Source of the DNA: Saccharopolyspora oryzae
GTDB lineage: Bacteria > Actinomycetota > Actinomycetes > Mycobacteriales > Pseudonocardiaceae
Direction of reading: 5' to 3'
Length of the DNA: 64,000 nucleotides
NCBI RefSeq assembly: GCF_027853915.1
Contig: NZ_JAQGLA010000004.1
Span: 62,001-126,000 of the forward strand
Part shown: positions 1 through 8,363 of the stretch, piece after piece
Numbering within the stretch: position 1 is the first letter of the stretch
Layout: every line of letters starts with the position of its first letter
The notes under the pieces: generated by a model
What the model was told of the DNA's origin: nothing
Seen by the model: the letters and a program-made list of their open reading frames with translations, nothing else
Database searches by the model: none
Program-made: the position numbers and the translations under genes

Positions 1-167
1 CGATCATCGCCAGCGGGCGCGCCGACCTGTGCGCGATCGCCCGCCCGCACCTGGTCGACCCGTACTGGACGCTCAACGCGGCGCTGGACCAGGACTACCG
101 CGGGCACCCGATCCCGAAGCAGTACCGCTCCGGGCTCTCCGCCCGGCGCCGGGAGCAGCACCCGTGA
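1..167 (+). CDS. Salicylyl-CoA 5-hydroxylase / Old-yellow-enzyme-type oxidoreductase, C-terminal end (partial)
   Basis: Only the last 54 codons are present. The reading frame begins at base 3 and stops with TGA at 165-167. The tail reads ASGRADLCAIARPHLVDPYW, the usual end of the flavin oxidoreductase (Old Yellow Enzyme) domain in bifunctional salicylyl-CoA 5-hydroxylase/oxidoreductases. Members of that family hydroxylate an aryl-CoA ring before the thioester is cleaved. The stop overlaps the start of a thioesterase gene by 4 bp, which supports an aryl-CoA pathway. A 2-aminobenzoyl-CoA monooxygenase/reductase would have a similar tail and cannot be excluded. Confidence 0.65.
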   Translation, partial: IIASGRADLCAIARPHLVDPYWTLNAALDQDYRGHPIPKQYRSGLSARRREQHP

Positions 168-550
168 CCGAGCTGGTGCGGCCCCACCGGGTGGCCTTCG
201 CCGACACCGACGCCAGCGGCCGGATCCACTGGACGTCGGTGTTCCGGTGGGCCGAGCTCGCCGAGCACGACCTGCTGCGCCGCAGCGGCGTGACCGACGT
301 GAGCCGTTTCCCGCGAAAGGCCACCGAGGCCGTCTACCACCGAGCGCTGGCCGCCGGCGACGAGATCGAGATTCGGCTCGCCGCGGAGCGGGTCGGGCGG
401 ACGTCGGTGACCTACGGCTGGCTCGTCCTGCGCGACGGCGAAACCTGCGTCGAGGGCCGCCACACCGTCGTGCACGTGGATGACGACGGACGCCCAACAC
501 CGTGGCCCGCTGACGTGTCGGCAGCCTTCGGCCAGTCTGATCAGTCGTGA
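164..550 (+). CDS. Acyl-CoA thioesterase, 4-hydroxybenzoyl-CoA thioesterase (hotdog) family
   Basis: This 128-residue protein has the length of a single hotdog-fold thioesterase. Near its N-terminus it shows FADTDASGRIHW, which matches the D-x-D-x-x-G-x-(I/V)-(H/Y) signature in which an Asp is the usual catalytic residue of 4HBT enzymes. I chose the GTG at 164 because it overlaps the upstream stop as GTGA; an upstream in-frame start would overlap the previous gene deeply. Paired with a salicylyl-CoA hydroxylase tail it probably hydrolyses gentisyl-CoA or a related hydroxyaryl-CoA in the cytoplasm. The substrate is inferred from the neighbour alone. Confidence 0.75.
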   Translation: MTELVRPHRVAFADTDASGRIHWTSVFRWAELAEHDLLRRSGVTDVSRFPRKATEAVYHRALAAGDEIEIRLAAERVGRTSVTYGWLVLRDGETCVEGRHTVVHVDDDGRPTPWPADVSAAFGQSDQS

Positions 551-608
551 CCTGGGCCGCGGGCGGTTCCGTTCAATGCGTCCTGAAACGAGCACTGGAG
601 GACGAAAC

Positions 609-1361
609 ATGCGAGTGGTCAACGATTTCCTGCACACCTACTCCCGCGGTGAGGACGAACTGCTGGAAGGCGAGCGCGAGTCCCTCTCGTTCGCCGACTC
701 CGACTACGAGACCGACAAGCACTGGGCCTTCGAGATCAAGCCCGAGGAATGCGCGCTGATCGTGGTCGACCTGCAGGAGGACTTCGTCAATCCCGGCAAC
801 CCCATGTGCGTGCCCGAGGCGTACCGGCAACTGCCGCGAGTCGAAGCGCTCATCGCGGCCTGCCGCGACACGGGCGTGCCGGTCTTGTACACCGAGCACA
901 CCACTGCGCCGGACGTGGCGCACGACTTCTACGCGTTCTGGCCACCCATCCGCAATGGTGCGGTCGCGGAATCGACCCCCGGGTCGAAGCTCTACCGGCG
1001 CCTCCGCCCGCGTGACGGCGAGCGGGTCATCTCGGCCAAGCACACCTATGACTCGTTCGCCGGCACCGAGCTCGACTACGCGCTGCGCTGCCGCGGCGTC
1101 CGCACGCTGATCGTGTGCGGTACCTTGACGAACTTCTGCTGCGAATCGACCGCCCGGAGCGCTTTCTCCCTCGGCTACCACGTCGTGTTCGGCTCCGACG
1201 TGAACGCGACCGACAACGCCGACGCGCAACGCGCCACCCTGCGGACGATGCGGCGCGGGGTCGGGCGGGTGCTCGACCACCGAACCATCATCGACACCCT
1301 CCACAACGGCGATTCGCTCCACCACGCGGCCAAGGAGCGTCCGGACCTCAGCGCGGATTGA
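609..1361 (+). CDS. Cysteine hydrolase, isochorismatase-like family
   Basis: The product has 250 residues and carries the three parts of the isochorismatase-like cysteine hydrolase triad: Asp in VVDLQEDF, Lys in SAKHTYDSF, and Cys in CGTLTNFCCES. Enzymes of this family hydrolyse amides, such as N-carbamoylsarcosine or nicotinamide, or the isochorismate enol ether. The ATG at 609 follows a clear GGAGG at 597-601. The gene lies 58 bp after the thioesterase on the same strand and may be cotranscribed. Its end overlaps the converging amidohydrolase gene by 14 bp. The substrate cannot be read from the sequence; the CC at the active site favours an amidase over an isochorismatase. Confidence 0.75.
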   Translation: MRVVNDFLHTYSRGEDELLEGERESLSFADSDYETDKHWAFEIKPEECALIVVDLQEDFVNPGNPMCVPEAYRQLPRVEALIAACRDTGVPVLYTEHTTAPDVAHDFYAFWPPIRNGAVAESTPGSKLYRRLRPRDGERVISAKHTYDSFAGTELDYALRCRGVRTLIVCGTLTNFCCESTARSAFSLGYHVVFGSDVNATDNADAQRATLRTMRRGVGRVLDHRTIIDTLHNGDSLHHAAKERPDLSAD

Positions 1362-2967
1362 CCACGGCGCCGCCCAAGATCGTGTGGCTGGGCCGGAGCC
1401 CGTCCAACTCCTCCTCGGCCGCCGTGCACGGGTCCTCGGGCCAGATGGTGAGGTCGGCGAGGCGTCCGGGGGCGAGTTGACCGCGCAGGTCGCTCTCGCC
1501 GGTCAGCCGGGCCGCGGCCGTGGTGTGCAGGGCGATCGCTTCCTCGCGGGTGATGGCGTGCTCGGGGCCGCGGACGCCGTCCACGGTCTGCCGCGTCGTC
1601 AGGCCGTACAGCGAGTGCGCCGCCCCGTACATGCCGACCGGGAAGTCCGATCCGGCCGAGACGTCGGCCCCGGCGTCAAGCCATTCCCGCGCGGGGAACA
1701 GGTGGGAAACCCTTTCACCGCCCCAATATTCGGCCTGGACGGCGGCGACGTCGAACAGCAGCGGCTGCTGCACCGTCACCGGGATCCCCATGCTGACCGC
1801 CCTGCGCCGCTGCTCGCCGTCGGCGAGACCGCCGTGCTCCATGACCAGCGTCCCGTGGGGCAGCTCCGGCAGACGCGCTTGCACCCTCTCGAACAGGTCG
1901 AGCAGCGTGCGCACCCCGCGATCGCCGTAGGCGTGGATGCCGACGCGCCAGCCGCGCCGCACCACCGCCTCCACAGCGTCCTGGAGGACCTGCTCGTCCC
2001 AGGCCAGCTGTCCGGTGTAGCCGGGAACGGGCGAGTGCGCCGGGCAGTACGGGTGCTCGAGGGCCCCGGATTCGATGCCACCGTCCATCCAGAACTTCAC
2101 GCCCCAGACGCTCAACCAGGAGTCGCCGCGGCGCCGCCATTCCTCCATCCCGTCCAGGACGTCCTCGACCTGCCGCACGGACGTGAAGCCCATCGTGGTC
2201 AGCAGGACCCGCACCCGGCAGCCGAGCTCCCCGGCGTCCCGCAGCTGCGCGAGCGCGTCCAGATCGGTCAGGGAGGAGTTGGTGTCGCGCACCACACCGA
2301 TCCCGGTGGCGGCGTAGTCGTGGGAGGCGAGGCGCAGCCCGTCGAGCTTCCTCGCCGGATCGGGCGCGGGCAGGTGCGGCTGGATCAGGGCGAGGCCGTC
2401 GATCAGATGGCCCGTGGGGCGCCCGTCGCCGTCCCGCGCGATGCTGCCGCCTTCGGGGTCGGGCGTGGTGGCATCGATGCCGCACAGCCGGAGGGCGTGC
2501 CGGTTGAGCACCTGGTTGTGCACGCCGCGCAACACGAGCACGGGGTGCTGGTCGGTGGCCCGGTCCAGCTCGTCGGCGGTGGGGAAGCGGCGCTCGACCA
2601 GGTTCAGCTCCTGCCAGTGACCGCTGGTGCGAATCCACTGCCCAGCAGGGATTTTCGCCGCCCGGGTCCGGATGAGGTCCAAGAGTTCGGCGATCGAACG
2701 CGCACCGTCCACGGCCACGTCGTGCGCGCTGTCGCCCGCCGAGATCAGATGGGTGTGGGTGTCGTCGAAGGCCGGCAGCACGGTGGAACCCGGCAGGTCC
2801 AGCACCGTCGTGCCAGGGCCCACCAGCTCGTCGAGCCCGTCCGGATCCGCCGACAGCGCGGCGATCCGCTCCCCGCGCACGGCCAAGGCCCGTCGCGGTC
2901 CTTCACCGGCGACCAGCGTGCGGACGTTGGCACATCGGACCAGCAGGTCAGCGGGCTGCGGGGTCAT
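1348..2967 (-). CDS. Amidohydrolase family 3 metal-dependent hydrolase (YtcJ-like)
   Basis: The product is a cytoplasmic protein of 539 residues, the normal size for YtcJ-like amidohydrolases. It has the early metal-binding motif DDTHTHL, a later HAYGDRGV segment supplying another metal-ligand His, and GSDFPV with the catalytic Asp near the C-terminus. These enzymes cleave amide, urea or enamide C-N bonds with one or two metal ions. The ATG at 2967 is preceded by GAGAGGAGATCG, a good ribosome site. It converges with the cysteine hydrolase with a 14 bp overlap of the 3-prime ends. The substrate is unknown. Confidence 0.8.
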   Translation of the reverse strand: MTPQPADLLVRCANVRTLVAGEGPRRALAVRGERIAALSADPDGLDELVGPGTTVLDLPGSTVLPAFDDTHTHLISAGDSAHDVAVDGARSIAELLDLIRTRAAKIPAGQWIRTSGHWQELNLVERRFPTADELDRATDQHPVLVLRGVHNQVLNRHALRLCGIDATTPDPEGGSIARDGDGRPTGHLIDGLALIQPHLPAPDPARKLDGLRLASHDYAATGIGVVRDTNSSLTDLDALAQLRDAGELGCRVRVLLTTMGFTSVRQVEDVLDGMEEWRRRGDSWLSVWGVKFWMDGGIESGALEHPYCPAHSPVPGYTGQLAWDEQVLQDAVEAVVRRGWRVGIHAYGDRGVRTLLDLFERVQARLPELPHGTLVMEHGGLADGEQRRRAVSMGIPVTVQQPLLFDVAAVQAEYWGGERVSHLFPAREWLDAGADVSAGSDFPVGMYGAAHSLYGLTTRQTVDGVRGPEHAITREEAIALHTTAAARLTGESDLRGQLAPGRLADLTIWPEDPCTAAEEELDGLRPSHTILGGAVVNPR

Positions 2968-3143
2968 CGATCTCCTCTCGGTTCCCGGACGTGGGCATGA
3001 TGGGACCGCGACGTCCGCCCGGGGTTCGCTGGTCGAAGTTTCCCCGCGCGGCCCGGCAGCAGCAAACGGCCGACTCGCCGAGCGGATGGTCCCGCTGGGC
3101 GAGTCGGCTCCCGTTCTTCGATCTGGTCGGCGTGCGCTGGAGC

Positions 3144-3920
3144 TCAGGAGGTGGGTCGCGAAGCGGTCTGGAAGGTCTCCTGGGCCGCGTTGAAGGAGTC
3201 CGGATCGACCCCGAACGGGCCGCTGAACGGGTGGAGCAGCTCGAACGACATGTAGACGGTGAAGCCGAGGGTGACCGCGAGCAGCGCCATCACCGCGACG
3301 TTGGCCGGTCGCATGCTCAGGCCGATCAGCAGCGGGAAGGCGATCATCAGCACCGCGCCGAGGATGCTGGCCACCAGCAGCACGACGTTGAAGCTCTGGT
3401 CGTCGGTCGCGATGGTCACCCGCTGCTGGCGGTGCTCGGTGATCTGGCGGATGTCCTGCAGCGACTGCTCCCGGGAGGTCTTGAGCGCCTCGCTGTCGGC
3501 GGGCAGCGCCAGCACCTGCGAGCGCAGCTCGGCCAGCAGCTGCTCGGCCTCCGGATCGGCCTCGCCGGCGTCGTGGGCGAGCCACTCCTGGTCGGCGACC
3601 CGCGCGGTGTACTGGGTGATCGTCGACTGGATGGCCGAAGCCTGCTGCTGCGGGGCGACGCTGGACTGCCAGTAGACGTCGATGAGCGCGTTGGTCTCCT
3701 GCTGCGAGGCCTTGTCGATGTCGTCCCCGTTCTGCCACGCGAACACGATGTAGAACGCGAGCACCACGGTGAACAGGGCGCTGAGGACACCGCCGACGAA
3801 CGACTGCGAATCCGAATCCGCCTCGCCGGATGCGGACGCCTTGCGGCGGGCGTTCAGCACGGTGAACCCGGCGACGGCGAGGGCCAGCAGGACGATCGCC
3901 AGCAGGCTGATGAGGATCAC
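3144..3920 (-). CDS. DUF4239 (bestrophin-like domain) membrane protein
   Basis: A 258-residue integral membrane protein with four predicted membrane segments at about residues 2-22, 41-62, 178-202 and 208-229. A long polar stretch between the second and third segments (about 63-175) is rich in Gln and Glu and looks helical. This plan fits the DUF4239 bestrophin-like family, for which no function is established. The ATG at 3920 has only a modest AGGACC upstream. The gene diverges from the secreted-protein gene at 4287 across a 366 bp gap, and there is a 176 bp gap before the amidohydrolase start, so it is probably a single transcription unit. Confidence 0.7.
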   Translation of the reverse strand: MILISLLAIVLLALAVAGFTVLNARRKASASGEADSDSQSFVGGVLSALFTVVLAFYIVFAWQNGDDIDKASQQETNALIDVYWQSSVAPQQQASAIQSTITQYTARVADQEWLAHDAGEADPEAEQLLAELRSQVLALPADSEALKTSREQSLQDIRQITEHRQQRVTIATDDQSFNVVLLVASILGAVLMIAFPLLIGLSMRPANVAVMALLAVTLGFTVYMSFELLHPFSGPFGVDPDSFNAAQETFQTASRPTS

Positions 3921-4286
3921 GGCAGCAGGTCCTAACGAATGTGCGGGGGTCGAGGATGCCGAGCGCCCGAGAGCCAGGCGCGGCCGGGAGTGAAGGTACC
4001 GGCGAGGTCGGCTAAAGCCCTTGAACCGGAACGAACTCCGCTCAATCGAGTGGTATTGAGAACCCGAACATGTCGCGGGTTATCGGTGCCGCTTTACGCC
4101 GACCGGGTGGTGCCGGGTCTTGCGCAGCAGCTCACGCCCGGAAGTCGATCCACTGTGGACTCGAATTCGAGCGACCCGCTGCCCGATTTCGGGGGTGTTA
4201 CCGTCTGCGTCGATCATGTGACCGAACGTGACAGCGATCTCGGATTCTTCCGGAAAACGCCTGCTACAGAGGGGGATCTCGTAGTC
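3921..4286. promoter_or_regulatory. Divergent intergenic region (366 bp) with an inverted repeat
   Basis: This gap lies between two outward-facing genes, so it must hold both promoters. I see no credible gene in it. It contains a perfect inverted repeat, CTCAAT at 4041-4046 and ATTGAG at 4055-4060, with an 8 bp spacer, which has the form of a dimeric repressor site. At 4149-4159 there is TCCACTGTGGA, one of several copies of a near-palindrome scattered through the window. A GAGGGGG ribosome site near 4269 serves the ATG at 4287. The regulator is unknown. Confidence 0.4.
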
Positions 4287-5567
4287 ATGCGCACCTTGAC
4301 CGGCGCGCGTCCATCGGGCCTTTTGGTGTGCGCGCTCCTGCTGCTCGCACCGTGGCTCGTGGCCGCGCACGGGCCGACCGCCAGTCGCCAGAACGGCGAC
4401 CAGGGCGGCGGTTCGACGACGGTCGGGGGCGTCGTGGTTCCGGGCATCGACTCGGTGGCAGAGCTGAACATCCCTCGCGAAACTCGAGATCTCACCGCGG
4501 AACTCGAATGGGGCGGTGACGTGATGGGGTGGTGCCGCTTCGTCCCCGGGATGTGGCCGGATGCCCCCGCCGCAGCTCTGAAGGTGGGTTCGGAGCGGGT
4601 GGTGGCCGAGCGCTTCACCCGGGACGGGCACGGCAACACCACTGCGCACGCGGACGTTTCGGACCGGCTGCCCAGCATCCTCGCCGCCGACGGGCGCACC
4701 GTCGTGGTTCGAGGGGCGGTTCCAGGATCCGGCGAGCCCTGCTGGGGAAAGTGGCGCCTGCGCGTCAGCTGGCAGGCATCGCTCGACGTCCGCACCACCG
4801 CGGAGCCGTCCGCCGCACGTCCGGGCGAGCCGATCACCCAGCACGCAGTCATCACCAACACCGGCGGCGTTCCACTGGACCGGATCGAGGCCGAGCTCGG
4901 CACCGGTCCATGCCGTCGCGACGTCGACCGGCTGGAACCCGGGCGCAGCGCCGAGGTCTCGTGCGGGGGCGCCGCGCCGGAGGACGGCGCTCTGACTGCG
5001 CACGTGCGGGGCACGACGCCGGACGGGGCCGAGGTCACCGCAGAGGCGGGCGGAAGGGTCGAGATCCCGCCGCAGGCGCAGATCGAGCTGTCGATCGGGA
5101 ACATCGCGTTCGCGCCGACGACCGAAGCGGCGCTGGTTCCGGTGACGGTGCACAACCCGTCATCGGTGCGGCTGGTCGACGTCGAGGTCACCGGGCAGCC
5201 CGCCGCCTGCCAGCGCAAGATCGGCGAGCTCGCACCTGGGCAGTCGATCACCTACACCTGTCGCGCGGCACCGGGGGAGCGGGTGGACCTCACCGTGACC
5301 GGAATCGGGGTTTTCGGTGGTGCGGTCGCGGATTCCGCCCACGTCGTCCGCGCGACCGCCCGTGCGGTGGCCCCACCCGCGCCACCCCCGCGCGCTGCGG
5401 CGCCTCTGCCCGAGGTGCCGCCGCCTAGTGCTCCGCCCGAGCTGGCGGAGTCCGCCGGGGTGCGGGAAGCGCCGGGCAGAACAGCCGCGATCGTCGCGGT
5501 GCTCGGCGTGCTCGTGATGACCGTCAGCGTGGGTGCGCTGTCCTCGGCCACTCGGATCGGCCGTTGA
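4287..5567 (+). CDS. Exported, membrane-anchored protein with repeated beta-type domains, function unknown
   Basis: The 426-residue product starts with a signal sequence: basic residues followed by a hydrophobic core around residues 11-27, ending AAHG. It ends with a proline-rich linker at about 370-400, one C-terminal membrane segment (IVAVLGVLVMTVSVGAL) and a short basic tail. The middle has two or three repeats of about 80-90 residues with paired cysteines and phrases such as ITNTGGVPLDRIEAELG and VHNPSSVRLVDVEVTG, which resemble the extracellular beta-sandwich modules of cell-wall proteins. It is therefore probably a surface protein anchored by its C-terminus. The small exported protein that follows may be its partner. 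I do not recognise a named family. Confidence 0.6.
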   Translation: MRTLTGARPSGLLVCALLLLAPWLVAAHGPTASRQNGDQGGGSTTVGGVVVPGIDSVAELNIPRETRDLTAELEWGGDVMGWCRFVPGMWPDAPAAALKVGSERVVAERFTRDGHGNTTAHADVSDRLPSILAADGRTVVVRGAVPGSGEPCWGKWRLRVSWQASLDVRTTAEPSAARPGEPITQHAVITNTGGVPLDRIEAELGTGPCRRDVDRLEPGRSAEVSCGGAAPEDGALTAHVRGTTPDGAEVTAEAGGRVEIPPQAQIELSIGNIAFAPTTEAALVPVTVHNPSSVRLVDVEVTGQPAACQRKIGELAPGQSITYTCRAAPGERVDLTVTGIGVFGGAVADSAHVVRATARAVAPPAPPPRAAAPLPEVPPPSAPPELAESAGVREAPGRTAAIVAVLGVLVMTVSVGALSSATRIGR

Positions 5568-5618
5568 TCCGATCGCCGAAACCCGCGCTGCGAACCAGAA
5601 ATCCAATGGAGGGACCTG

Positions 5619-5927
5619 ATGATGAGCCTGCTTCGTTCCACGCCGGTGCTGCTGTCCGCGAGTGCGGCCGCGATGGCGCTCGCCGCCGGATCCGCGGCAG
5701 CCGCGAGCGGCGAGGTCGTCGTCTTCGAGACCGAGCTGCAGCCGCTGACGACGTACGCCGACCCGACCGGCTGCCAGAAGCTCCCGCTCGCCGCGCACGT
5801 CCTGACGAACAACACCGATAGTCCGGTGCGGATCTACGGCGACCCGTTCTGCTTGGGGCCTTCCGTCATCGTGCTGCCCGGTCATGGCACGCACGTCGCG
5901 CCGGGCAGCGGGAGCTTCTCGGCATGA
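5619..5927 (+). CDS. Small exported protein, function unknown
   Basis: The 102-residue product begins with a typical signal peptide (hydrophobic core LLSASAAAMALAAGSAAAA), leaving a mature chain of about 73 residues with two cysteines (TGCQK and PFCLG) that could form one disulfide. GGAGGGA at 5608-5614 lies 4 bp from the ATG at 5619 and 7 bp from the next ATG at 5622, so translation may begin at either. The gene follows the anchored surface protein by 51 bp on the same strand and may be cotranscribed with it. No family was recognised. Confidence 0.65.
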   Translation: MMSLLRSTPVLLSASAAAMALAAGSAAAASGEVVVFETELQPLTTYADPTGCQKLPLAAHVLTNNTDSPVRIYGDPFCLGPSVIVLPGHGTHVAPGSGSFSA

Positions 5928-5993
5928 GCCCGCTGGCAGCCGTAGCGGCGCCCGGCAACGCGGCAGCACCGACGACACCGCTGGAGTCCCGCG

Positions 5994-7250
5994 ATGCCGC
6001 TTGATCTCGTCGTCGTAGGGCTCGGCTACGTCGGGCTGCCGCTGGCCGCCCGGGCGTGCGAGGCCGGTCTGAGCACCGCCGGTCTCGACATCTCCGATGC
6101 GGTGGTGGCGGGGCTCAACGCCGGGCGTTCGCACGTCGGGGACGTCCCGGACGAGGTGGTCGCCGACCTGGTCGCGAGCGGGTTCCGGGCCGGCACCGAC
6201 CCTTCGGTGATCGGCATGGCCGACACCGTCGTGATCTGCGTGCCCACCGGATTGTCCGGCGGTGAACCCGACCTCGCCGCGGTCCGCTCCGCAGCGCGCG
6301 CGGTGGGCGACCACTTGCGCCCGGGAATGCTGGTGGTGCTCGAATCCACGTCCCACCCCGGCACCACCGAGGAGACCGTCCGGCCGATCCTGGAGGAGCG
6401 TAGCGGGCTCGCCGTCGGCGCCGACTTCCACCTGGTCTTCTCGCCCGAGCGGATCGACCCCGGCAACGCCTCGTTCGGCGTGCGCAACACTCCGAAGGTC
6501 GTGGGCGGCGTCACGCCGCTGTGCGCGAAGTACGGCGCGACGTTCTACGGGCGGTTCGTGGACTCGGTCGTGGTGGCGCGCGGCACCCGCGAGGCCGAGC
6601 TGGCCAAGCTGCTGGAGAACACCTACCGCTACGTCAACATCGCGCTGGTCAACGAGATCGCGCAGTTCTGCGATCGGGTGAACATCGACGTGTGGGACGT
6701 GTTGCGCTGCGCGGGCACCAAGCCGTTCGGTTACGTTCCGTTCGACCCCGGACCCGGGGTCGGCGGGCACTGCATCCCGATCGATCCGCTGTACCTGGCG
6801 AGCAAGGCGAGCGAGGAGGGCTTCACCTTCGACGTGCTGAACGCGGCTCGCGGGGTGAACGACCGGATGCCCCGGCACGTCGTCGACCGTTCCGCAGAAC
6901 TGCTGCGGGACCAGGACAAACAACTTCGGGATGCCCGGGTGCTGCTGCTCGGCGTGACCTACAAGCGCGACGTCGCCGACACCCGGGAGTCCCCGGCGTT
7001 CCCGGTGGCCCGCGAGCTGATGCGGCGGGGCGCGGAAGTGGTCTTCCACGACCCGCACGTGGATTCGTTCGCCGTGGACGGATCCGAAATATCCAAAGTG
7101 GACGGACTTCGCGCCGGGTTGGCCGCCGCGGACCTGGCGATCCTCTTACAGGCGCACGCGGAGTACGACACCAGGACGTTGTCCGGATCTGCGTGTCCGC
7201 TGCTGGACACCCGCGGTGTGGTCGCGGGGGAGCACGTGGCTCGGATCTGA
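5994..7250 (+). CDS. Nucleotide-sugar dehydrogenase (UDP-glucose / UDP-ManNAc dehydrogenase family)
   Basis: The 418-residue enzyme has an N-terminal NAD-binding site (VVGLGYVGLP), the conserved FSPERIDPG, a central FDPGPGVGGHCIP with the nucleophilic Cys at residue 260, and LLLGVTYKRDVADTRESP of the C-terminal UDP-binding domain. The family oxidises the C6 hydroxyl of a nucleotide sugar to the uronic acid with two NAD+ through a thioester on that Cys, usually for polysaccharide synthesis. GGAGTCCCGCG precedes the ATG. No glycosyltransferase lies nearby, so the exact sugar (UDP-Glc, UDP-ManNAc or UDP-GalNAc) is undecided. A terminator-like hairpin follows. Confidence 0.85.
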   Translation: MPLDLVVVGLGYVGLPLAARACEAGLSTAGLDISDAVVAGLNAGRSHVGDVPDEVVADLVASGFRAGTDPSVIGMADTVVICVPTGLSGGEPDLAAVRSAARAVGDHLRPGMLVVLESTSHPGTTEETVRPILEERSGLAVGADFHLVFSPERIDPGNASFGVRNTPKVVGGVTPLCAKYGATFYGRFVDSVVVARGTREAELAKLLENTYRYVNIALVNEIAQFCDRVNIDVWDVLRCAGTKPFGYVPFDPGPGVGGHCIPIDPLYLASKASEEGFTFDVLNAARGVNDRMPRHVVDRSAELLRDQDKQLRDARVLLLGVTYKRDVADTRESPAFPVARELMRRGAEVVFHDPHVDSFAVDGSEISKVDGLRAGLAAADLAILLQAHAEYDTRTLSGSACPLLDTRGVVAGEHVARI

Positions 7251-7300
7251 GCCGCAACTGAAGACCTGCGCGGGGAACGACAATCTCCCGCGTTGGGGTG

Positions 7301-7319
7301 CGGGGAGGTTCCCTCCCCG
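7301..7319 (+). terminator. Rho-independent-type hairpin after the nucleotide-sugar dehydrogenase
   Basis: CGGGGAGG at 7301-7308 and CCTCCCCG at 7312-7319 form a perfect 8 bp stem with a TTC loop, followed by TCCTGTTTCC. It sits 50 bp after the dehydrogenase stop and about 40 bp before the EF-hand gene, so it probably separates the two transcripts. Confidence 0.55.
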
Positions 7320-7360
7320 TCCTGTTTCCGAGTGGTAATGAAGAAAAGGGAGTGTGACCA

Positions 7361-7879
7361 ATGGCCAACGCCATCGCCACCGAGCGTCTGCGCAAGCGCT
7401 TTGCGAAGTGGGACATCGACGGCAGCGGAGCCCTGGAGCAGTCCGACTTCGAGCAGGAGGCCAAGCGGATCGCGCAGGCGTTCGGCGAGAGCCCCACCAG
7501 CGCGAAGGCGCAGAAGCTGACCAACGCGTTCTCCTCGATGTTCCAGCAGGTGGCCAACGGCGCCAGCTCGATGAACGAGGACGACTTCATGTCGGCGGCC
7601 GGCATGCTCGTCGAGAAGGGCGCTGAGCGCGACTTCGACCGGGCGCTCCGCCCGATCGTCGAGGGCGTCGTCGGCCTCGCCGACAAGGACAACAGCGGCC
7701 AGATCAGCCGCGAGGAGTTCGCGACCTGGCTGACCGCGATCGGCGTGGACCAGTCGAAGACCACCACCCTGTTCGACCAGGTCGACACGGACAACAGCGG
7801 TGAGCTGTCCGCGGACGAGCTGCTGACCGTGGTGCGCGACTTCCACTACGGCAACTCCGACGTCGAGCTCCTGGGCTGA
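7361..7879 (+). CDS. Calerythrin-like EF-hand calcium-binding protein
   Basis: The 172-residue acidic cytosolic protein has three good EF-hand loops: DIDGSGALEQSD at 18-29, DKDNSGQISREE at 108-119 and DTDNSGELSADE at 142-153. A degenerate second hand lies around residues 66-77. This layout, and the ending VVRDFHYGNSDVELLG, match calerythrin of Saccharopolyspora erythraea as I recall it (about 177 residues, three active sites out of four). The family is thought to buffer or sense calcium. GGGAGTGTGACCA precedes the ATG. The gene is monocistronic, with a hairpin on either side. It is the best taxonomic clue in the window. Confidence 0.88.
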   Translation: MANAIATERLRKRFAKWDIDGSGALEQSDFEQEAKRIAQAFGESPTSAKAQKLTNAFSSMFQQVANGASSMNEDDFMSAAGMLVEKGAERDFDRALRPIVEGVVGLADKDNSGQISREEFATWLTAIGVDQSKTTTLFDQVDTDNSGELSADELLTVVRDFHYGNSDVELLG

Positions 7880-7893
7880 GCAGGCTCCTGATG

Positions 7894-7930
7894 CGAAAGG
7901 CCGGTGCCACCAGGTGGCACCGGCCTTTCG
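7894..7930. terminator. Long bidirectional terminator hairpin
   Basis: An 18 bp arm (7894-7911) starting CGAAAGGCCGG pairs perfectly with 7913-7930, separated by one base, so the real loop is a few of the central bases. The outer CGAAAGG/CCTTTCG pairs give a short U-run on both strands. It lies between convergent genes (stops at 7879 and 7944) and should terminate both transcripts. Confidence 0.85.
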
Positions 7931-7943
7931 TGTTGTGCGCAGA

Positions 7944-8363
7944 TCAATGCACGGGGAGGAGGGCCGGGGCGAAGGAGACGGGCATTTCCGGTTGCAGGTG
8001 GAGGTCTGCTCCGGTCACCGGGACCTCGGCGTTGATCAGGATGTTGTAGTGGTTCGGGTAGTGGCAGGCGTCGAAACCGAGCACCGTTCCGACGCGCTGG
8101 TCGCCGATCCAGAACTCGTCGCCGCGGTCGATCACCCCGGCGCACCCGATCTCGGCGAAGCCGAGGAACCCGACCCGGTCGATGCGGGCTCCCGGATCGG
8201 TCTCCCAGTGGTCCGTGGTCACCAGCTCGTGCACCTCGCCGCGCTGCACGCAGCGGCTGGCGTGCGGTTCGAGAGCCATGCCGCGCTCGTCGCGCCGGTG
8301 CATCAGCACCTTCACCAGCGTGCCGGTCAGCGCTCGCTTCGGGCCGTCCTCTTCCGGGTTCAC
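7944..8363 (-). CDS. Conserved protein of unknown function, last gene of the leftward operon
   Basis: This soluble 139-residue protein has no recognised motif. It is rich in His and acidic residues (VHELVTTDHWETDPGARID, DACHYPNHYNIL), which could bind a metal. The GTG at 8363 overlaps the upstream oxidoreductase stop by 4 bp and is preceded by GGGAGGAGACAA. Translational coupling in a tight operon of sugar- or cyclitol-type oxidoreductases suggests a dedicated role in the same pathway, perhaps as a small cupin-like or binding protein. That role is inferred only from position. Confidence 0.6.
   Translation of the reverse strand: MNPEEDGPKRALTGTLVKVLMHRRDERGMALEPHASRCVQRGEVHELVTTDHWETDPGARIDRVGFLGFAEIGCAGVIDRGDEFWIGDQRVGTVLGFDACHYPNHYNILINAEVPVTGADLHLQPEMPVSFAPALLPVH

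Noticed and set aside
1384-3000. Long open frame of 538 codons on the plus strand opposite the amidohydrolase
   Set aside because: It is the mirror frame of a real gene in GC-rich DNA. Its translation has no domain and a biased composition, and the minus-strand frame has full amidohydrolase motifs.
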